Shown piece after piece: positions 41,948 through 46,319 of a stretch of 46,319 nucleotides of DNA; positions within the stretch are counted from its first letter, which is position 1; each line of letters opens with the position of its first letter. Origin of the DNA: Methanobacteriota archaeon (GTDB lineage: Archaea > Thermoplasmatota > Poseidoniia > Poseidoniales > Thalassarchaeaceae); NCBI GenBank assembly GCA_002720055.1, contig PBGH01000010.1:1-46319 (forward strand), given 5' to 3'. The notes below the pieces were generated by a model, which did no database searches, was not told where the DNA came from, and saw only the letters and a program-made list of their open reading frames with translations. A program made the position numbers and the translations under genes.

Positions 41948-42706
41948 TCACAACAATTTTCTTGAGACCGACTTGATCACGGCTCTAAGCCATAGAGAAA
42001 TAGACTCTAACCTAGTCAAAGATTTTACTTTCCCCTCATGAGACCTCATTCCTAAGCGAAGCTTCTTCCATGTTCCGTCAGAAATAGTTCTGAAAGATAT
42101 TGTTCCAGCAGCAATTTCGATATATTTTTTCGGATCACATCTGTAGAGGAGTAACTCACTTTCCACAGCGAAACGCTCAACTCCAAACCTATCAGGATGA
42201 TGCACTATGCAGTCCGGACACCATTTGATATCATGGCCTGAGTTTAGCACTCTCCAAGCCAAATCAGTATCCTCCCTATGAATGAAATATCTTTCATCGA
42301 ATCCTCCAACCTCTTCTAGAACCTCCCGTCTGAAGGCCATGTTCGCAGTCTTGAAACGATTCCACTTATCTCTTGGCTTTGGGTCCATTCTCACAATCTC
42401 GCTGTTCTCATCGATTGTTGTTACGCCACCCTCTATCGCCATAGATCCATCAGCCATCTCTCTTAGGATATCTTCTATCCAGGTCTTTGATGGAACGCAA
42501 TCATCATCGGTGAATGCAACAATTTCAGCAACGCCTCTCCGTAGACCTTTGTTTCTACTATATGCCGGCCCTCTATCTGACTCAGAATCATCGATTACCT
42601 CTATGGAGTTCGGACGAACGGTCTGCTCCTTCAGAGCATCTAGGCATCTCTGCAACTTCTTCTCTCTTCGGAAGGTGGGGATAACCACATCCACACCCAT
42701 GCTCAT
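41948..42706 (-). CDS. Family 2 glycosyltransferase
   Basis: 252 residues with a GT-A fold. VVIPTFRRE near 6-14 starts the nucleotide-binding strand, FTDDDC near 66-71 has the metal-binding DxD, and FIHREDTDLAWR near 140-151 holds the catalytic acidic residue (ED). An inverting transfer from a nucleotide sugar to a lipid or protein glycan is expected. The C-terminal part after about residue 215 is basic and may sit on the membrane. First gene of a two-gene unit with the third sulfotransferase. The sugar is unknown. Confidence 0.9.
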   Translation of the reverse strand: MSMGVDVVIPTFRREKKLQRCLDALKEQTVRPNSIEVIDDSESDRGPAYSRNKGLRRGVAEIVAFTDDDCVPSKTWIEDILREMADGSMAIEGGVTTIDENSEIVRMDPKPRDKWNRFKTANMAFRREVLEEVGGFDERYFIHREDTDLAWRVLNSGHDIKWCPDCIVHHPDRFGVERFAVESELLLYRCDPKKYIEIAAGTISFRTISDGTWKKLRLGMRSHEGKVKSLTRLESISLWLRAVIKSVSRKLL

Positions 42707-42848
42707 GCCCCGCCTATGCTCTAATATAATTAGATAAACGGGTTGAAACTAGGTTATCAAGATAAAAACCGAATTTAGTTAGAAAAGATAATCCCAATCA
42801 TATACAGGATTCCGTTTAGTTGAATAATCTCTCACCAGACCCGTTAGC

Positions 42849-43175
42849 ATGGTAAACCTAGCCTCAATTGTCCTTGGCGACTTCCAGGATAGTTTAGCTT
42901 CAGCTTTCGGGAGTACAATAGGTTGGATAGTAGGCCACCTAATTATTTTGATAGTGCTTTCGATAGTCACTCTCGGAATCCGCGAGAGAGACCATATCAT
43001 CAAGTATTCAGGAATGGATACGAGGATGGCAACAGAATCATTCACAATCCTAATTATATCAATCGCAATTTTTTGGATTTATACTACTTCCTTCGGATTC
43101 GAGGCGGGACCTTCGATCGCTCTTGCGGCGACTACTTCACTCTCACTAAGATGGATGGTAACCATCCTTGGTTAG
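42849..43175 (+). CDS. Small three-helix membrane protein
   Basis: 108 residues with hydrophobic segments at about 22-43, 65-82 and 88-106, with a charged loop GIRERDHIIKYSGMD between the first and second. No family recognised. It follows a 142-bp gap (42707-42848) that probably holds divergent promoters for it and the glycosyltransferase, though I could not mark a clear TATA box. Its 3' end overlaps the surface protein gene by 4 bp, tail to tail. Confidence 0.6.
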   Translation: MVNLASIVLGDFQDSLASAFGSTIGWIVGHLIILIVLSIVTLGIRERDHIIKYSGMDTRMATESFTILIISIAIFWIYTTSFGFEAGPSIALAATTSLSLRWMVTILG

Positions 43176-44119
43176 CCAACACGTCTTTTCCAAACCACAA
43201 GAAGTAATATCGAAACTACCAAGAAAGCTGCTGATCCTCCGAAAATAATATTCTGATTTTCAGGGGTTACACCTAGATCTTCCAGGATAGTTCCATTCAC
43301 ATCAATTCCCACATTTGGTACTACTACCTCTCTTTCATTAACCGTAAGGGGGAATGCGAAGTTACTCGTGCATGACATCTCCCCAGAAGTAATCTCATCA
43401 ATTACAACCAGACATCCTTCCCATCTAATCTGCAAGTTTGGAGGTGTAGTAAGAAGAAAATCACATCCGACAGAACCCATGGGGTTTTGCACAATACAAC
43501 CCCCTTGGGACAAATCATTAAATCCAGAAGGCCAAATATCTTCCTGAGTACTTCCTTTCTCAAGCAGGTGCAGCGATACCTCCAATTGATTCTGCTCATT
43601 GCTATCGCACTCATAAAAAATCGAGAAAGAAACATCTTCTCCGGATTCGACAAATATTGACGATGGACCCGAAATAGAGCATAATGTGTAAGGAAGGACC
43701 TCTATCTCCACCAATTCCTCGTCCGAGAAACCAAAGATACTGACTGGGGCACCTGCCCACTGAGTGATAACCGCACTCACATTAATTTCATAGAATCCCT
43801 CCAATTGATCGTTTTCTGCTAGTATAACAACGAGAAAATCAACAGTTTCTCCACCTTCAACAGTCACACTCTCTGGCCCTGAAGCCGTCAGCTCACCCGA
43901 CTGGTAACTAATCTCAACTTCTTCAGTAAGGGTAGTAGGATTAGTCAATTCACAATTGACTACACCACTAAAATACCCGGGTAAAAAATCTAGCTGTAAT
44001 TGATCGTCACATTCCAAATCCACCTCGGGAAAAAGTTGTTGAGCTGAAGATGTTGGTACAAATGAGAGAATAGCGAAAACTGAAAAGAAAATTACTAGTA
44101 AAGACAAACGTTTTCCCAT
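43172..44119 (-). CDS. Secreted, C-terminally anchored surface protein of unknown function
   Basis: 315 residues. A signal peptide with LLVIFFSVFAILSF ends near PTSSAQQ (about residue 26), followed by about 260 residues of beta-rich extracellular sequence with NxT/S-type sites and paired cysteines, and a C-terminal helix IIFGGSAAFLVVSILLLVVW near 289-308 with a KRR stop-transfer tail. This is the common layout of archaeal surface-layer-associated proteins. The outer part suggests Ig-like or CARDB-like domains, but no exact family is recognised. Next to glycosylation and sulfation genes, it could be one of their targets. Divergent from the thermosome gene. Confidence 0.75.
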   Translation of the reverse strand: MGKRLSLLVIFFSVFAILSFVPTSSAQQLFPEVDLECDDQLQLDFLPGYFSGVVNCELTNPTTLTEEVEISYQSGELTASGPESVTVEGGETVDFLVVILAENDQLEGFYEINVSAVITQWAGAPVSIFGFSDEELVEIEVLPYTLCSISGPSSIFVESGEDVSFSIFYECDSNEQNQLEVSLHLLEKGSTQEDIWPSGFNDLSQGGCIVQNPMGSVGCDFLLTTPPNLQIRWEGCLVVIDEITSGEMSCTSNFAFPLTVNEREVVVPNVGIDVNGTILEDLGVTPENQNIIFGGSAAFLVVSILLLVVWKRRVG

Positions 44120-44226
44120 GAACAGCCGTTTTGAGAATTAGTCATAGATATTGGCCTTTTTTGTATCAAACTACTAGGTTTTAATCCTCAAAGCATTCAT
44201 GAGAATCATTCCCGCCGAAGGAAAAC

Positions 44227-45792
44227 GTGGGCGACGGTTCAGAGAACTCGAATATTAATATCACATCACAGAGTACTAAGGTCACTAGTGGTACTGATGT
44301 TCAGGAGAAGCTAATTGTCGCAGCGAGGACGTTTTCCGATTTATTGAAGCCGACGTTTGGTCCACGAGGCCTCGATAAAATGCTATACAAGACTGATGGA
44401 TCAACAGCAGTAACCAATGATGGAGCTAAGATAGTTGCAGAACTACTGGTGAAGCATCCCGCAGCCAAGATGATGATTTCAATGGCGGAATCTCAAGAGG
44501 AAGCCTGCGGAGACGGGGTCACCACTACGATGTTATTGTGTGGGGCATTACTATTGGAAGCAGACACTCTATTCAGAAAAGGATTACACCCCCTTACTTT
44601 AGTAGATGGGTACGAAATTGCACTTGGGGCCTGTCTTTCCCAATCTGAATCAGACGCCTCTCCAGCCAATCAAGAAAAACTTCTAGCAGTAGCTGAAACC
44701 GCACTAAGAGGAAAAGTAGCAGAAACGGCTCTAGATCACTTTGCACCCATCATTGTGGAAGCACTCACTACAATTTCAGAAAATCGGGATGACCCATCGG
44801 CAGAACATGTCTCGATGAAAAAGATTGGAACTGGGTCTCTAATTGACTCCAGACTCGTTAAGGGCGTTGTACTTAGGAAGAGAGTGCTCTTGGACAGCCT
44901 TCCTAATGACATTTTTAATCCCAACATAGCCTGTCTCGATGGAGATATTAAGATCAGAGAAATGACAAGAGATGCAGAAATCAAGATCTCAAAGGCTGAG
45001 AGCCTAGATTCATTCATCGAAGCAGAGATGAATAGGAAAAATGAAATCCTCGAAAGCATTGTAAAATCCTCTGCCAAGGTCATACTCTGCTCAGGAGAAA
45101 TAGACAATGATATCCTCCACATGCTAAGCGAAAATGGAATTCTAGTGATTGGAGAATTAGACCCTTCTGAATTAAGGAATGCGTCGGATTCTACAGGATC
45201 GAGAATTGTACAAAGTCCGTCAGAAATAGACAAGGAGGCAATTGGAATTTGCGGAAAGGCCACATGGGAGAAAAAGCAGGCTTCGGATGAAGTCGCAGAT
45301 ATCATCCGAATAGAGGACTGCCCAAACTCCTCGGTAGTTACCATAGAGGTAGGAGGAGCAGGAGAGGCCGGAACCGAGGAGGTAATCAGAGGCATTCACG
45401 ATTCATTGAGAGCTACATCTCTCGCTATGAAAGAAGAACTACTCCCCGGGGCCGGATCAATCCATAGCAGGATGGCTAACGCGGTTAGGGTGGCCTCTGA
45501 AAAACAGGGGGGAAGAGAACGACTCGCTATGGAAGCATTCGCCAGAGCCCTTGAGGCCATCCCAGCCACGCTTGTGGAGAACTCGGGCGGTGAGCCCCTA
45601 GACAAAATCCTAGAACTAAGAGCAATCCCTCTAGACGAGGATTTCACTGGAGTTTCTGAAGACGGTAAAATTTGTGAAGTTGATAGAACATGGCATCCTA
45701 GATCAGTAATTGAGAATTCGTTGGAATCTGCTACAGAGACAGCCATGGGGATGCTTAGGATAGATCAAGTCATTTCCGCAAGAGGCGAATAG
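44227..45792 (+). CDS. Thermosome (group II chaperonin) subunit, divergent
   Basis: 521 residues. ATP site: TFGPRGLDKML near 37-48, TNDGAKI near 59, and ACGDGVTTTM near 92-101 (GDGTTT in most). The catalytic Asp is kept in GIHDSLRAT near 388-396, but the usual GGGA at the next strand is GAGS (LPGAGS). The C-terminus ends MLRIDQVISARGE without the Gly-Met-rich tail of many thermosomes. The start is a GTG at 44227; no in-frame ATG lies between the previous stop and the conserved helix. It may be one of two or more subunit types in the genome. Divergent from the surface protein; purH follows 41 bp downstream. Confidence 0.9.
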   Translation: MGDGSENSNINITSQSTKVTSGTDVQEKLIVAARTFSDLLKPTFGPRGLDKMLYKTDGSTAVTNDGAKIVAELLVKHPAAKMMISMAESQEEACGDGVTTTMLLCGALLLEADTLFRKGLHPLTLVDGYEIALGACLSQSESDASPANQEKLLAVAETALRGKVAETALDHFAPIIVEALTTISENRDDPSAEHVSMKKIGTGSLIDSRLVKGVVLRKRVLLDSLPNDIFNPNIACLDGDIKIREMTRDAEIKISKAESLDSFIEAEMNRKNEILESIVKSSAKVILCSGEIDNDILHMLSENGILVIGELDPSELRNASDSTGSRIVQSPSEIDKEAIGICGKATWEKKQASDEVADIIRIEDCPNSSVVTIEVGGAGEAGTEEVIRGIHDSLRATSLAMKEELLPGAGSIHSRMANAVRVASEKQGGRERLAMEAFARALEAIPATLVENSGGEPLDKILELRAIPLDEDFTGVSEDGKICEVDRTWHPRSVIENSLESATETAMGMLRIDQVISARGE

Positions 45793-45833
45793 TCACCACT
45801 AACTTTCAAGCCTCTTACACACGCCCATTCTTC

Positions 45834-46319
45834 ATGGTGAGGCCCAGAGCGCTGATCAGCGTCTGGGATAAAACCGGAATTGAAGACCTAGCTGCAACAC
45901 TTAATTCGATGGATTGGGATATCATCTCTACTGGAGGAACGGCCCTAAAGCTCAGGAAAGCCGGATTCAAAGTCACGGACGTATCAGATGTCAGCGGCCA
46001 TCCAGAGATCTTAGATGGACGAGTGAAAACTCTCCATCCAGCTCTTCATGGGGGAATTCTCGCCAGACGTGACTCTGAAGGAGATATGCAGACTCTGGAC
46101 AATATGGGATATGTTGGTATAGATATGGTATGCGTAAACCTCTACCCCTTCGAGGATACTGCAGCTACAGACCCTCCAGTAAGCGATCAGGAACTGATTG
46201 AGATGATCGATATTGGCGGACCCACCATGATCAGATCTGCGGCTAAGAACCATGCCGATGTCATTATAGTTACACAGCCAGAGCAATATGCGACAATCTT
46301 ACATGCTCTTTCGGAATCA
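45834..46319 (+). CDS. purH: Bifunctional AICAR formyltransferase / IMP cyclohydrolase, N-terminal part (cut by window edge)
   Basis: The frame from ATG 45834 runs off the right end, giving 162 residues of the N-terminal IMP cyclohydrolase (MGS-like) domain, the last step of purine ring closure. Marks: SVWDKTGIEDLA near 9-20, STGGTALKL near 34, HPEILDGRVKTLHP near 55-68, NLYPFED near 101 and DIGGPTMIRSAAKNH near 123-137. The formyltransferase half would be beyond the window. Many archaea lack the bacterial fused form, so a full-length fusion can be tested downstream. Follows the thermosome gene by 41 bp, possibly with its own promoter. Confidence 0.93.
   Translation, partial: MVRPRALISVWDKTGIEDLAATLNSMDWDIISTGGTALKLRKAGFKVTDVSDVSGHPEILDGRVKTLHPALHGGILARRDSEGDMQTLDNMGYVGIDMVCVNLYPFEDTAATDPPVSDQELIEMIDIGGPTMIRSAAKNHADVIIVTQPEQYATILHALSES

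Noticed and set aside
45396..45746. Frames antisense to the thermosome gene (also 44736-45395)
   Set aside because: Serine-rich antisense reading of a highly conserved chaperonin; no independent support.

Overview
The window looks like a piece of a marine planktonic archaeal chromosome, most likely Marine Group II / Candidatus Poseidoniales (Thermoplasmatota side of the Euryarchaeota). Archaeal markers: geranylgeranylglyceryl phosphate (GGGP) synthase, a geranylgeranyl reductase, ribosomal protein L18a/LX, prefoldin alpha, archaeal FtsY, a group II chaperonin (thermosome), a beta-CASP RNA nuclease and a class II tRNA-Leu. Mixed in are bacterial-type genes (UvrA, MMPL transporter, LysE exporters, CrcB, MoeA, sulfotransferases), as expected for that group. 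The lineage is my inference from gene content; no 16S gene is present. The window is coding-dense: the longest gene-free stretch is about 256 bp (3617-3872, a divergent promoter region), and I saw no IS element, prophage, CRISPR array or rRNA.

Layout. 1-2311: start of a proline-rich protein, then apt and a purine permease (purine salvage), with a palindrome in front of the permease. 2312-6536: beta-CASP nuclease; then a ferredoxin / FAD-fold-like protein / GGGP synthase operon (membrane lipid synthesis); a zinc-ribbon protein and a coiled-coil protein. 6650-11779: LX ... prefoldin alpha - ftsY, a translation/secretion operon here split by a membrane protein, CysQ (PAP phosphatase) and a fused APS kinase-nucleotidyltransferase, and followed by a receiver-like membrane protein that has lost its phosphorylation residues. 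11746-17845: pyrF of eukaryotic sequence type, crcB, purSL (fused) with purQ, and a TauE-type exporter. 17896-23607: moeA, uvrA, a Bax-inhibitor-1-like membrane protein and a LysE exporter. 23608-32297 (all minus): geranylgeranyl reductase, HAD phosphatase, MMPL transporter, SDR, and two tandem BNR-propeller lipoproteins. 32374-39654: CutA, YczE-like protein, polyprenol-kinase-like protein, threonine synthase, a trans-sulfuration enzyme, LysE, tRNA-Leu(GAG), a DUF6159-type membrane protein, MOSC protein and a homoserine-kinase-like protein. 39681-44119: three unlike sulfotransferases, a family 2 glycosyltransferase and surface/membrane proteins. 44227-46319: a divergent thermosome subunit and the start of purH.

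How the genes fit together. Purine metabolism appears at three places (apt/permease, purSL-purQ, purH). Isoprenoid lipid metabolism appears as GGGP synthase, the reductase, a ferredoxin that could feed electrons to it, and a polyprenol-kinase-like protein. A sulfate-transfer theme links the two halves: APS kinase makes PAPS, three sulfotransferases would use it, and CysQ would clear the PAP by-product. Homoserine kinase, threonine synthase and the cystathionine-type enzyme form a threonine/methionine branch point. The most unusual items are the APS kinase-nucleotidyltransferase fusion inside a ribosome/SRP operon, the sulfotransferase island, the inactive-looking receiver protein, the truncated reductase-like partner of GGGP synthase, and the eukaryote-type pyrF.
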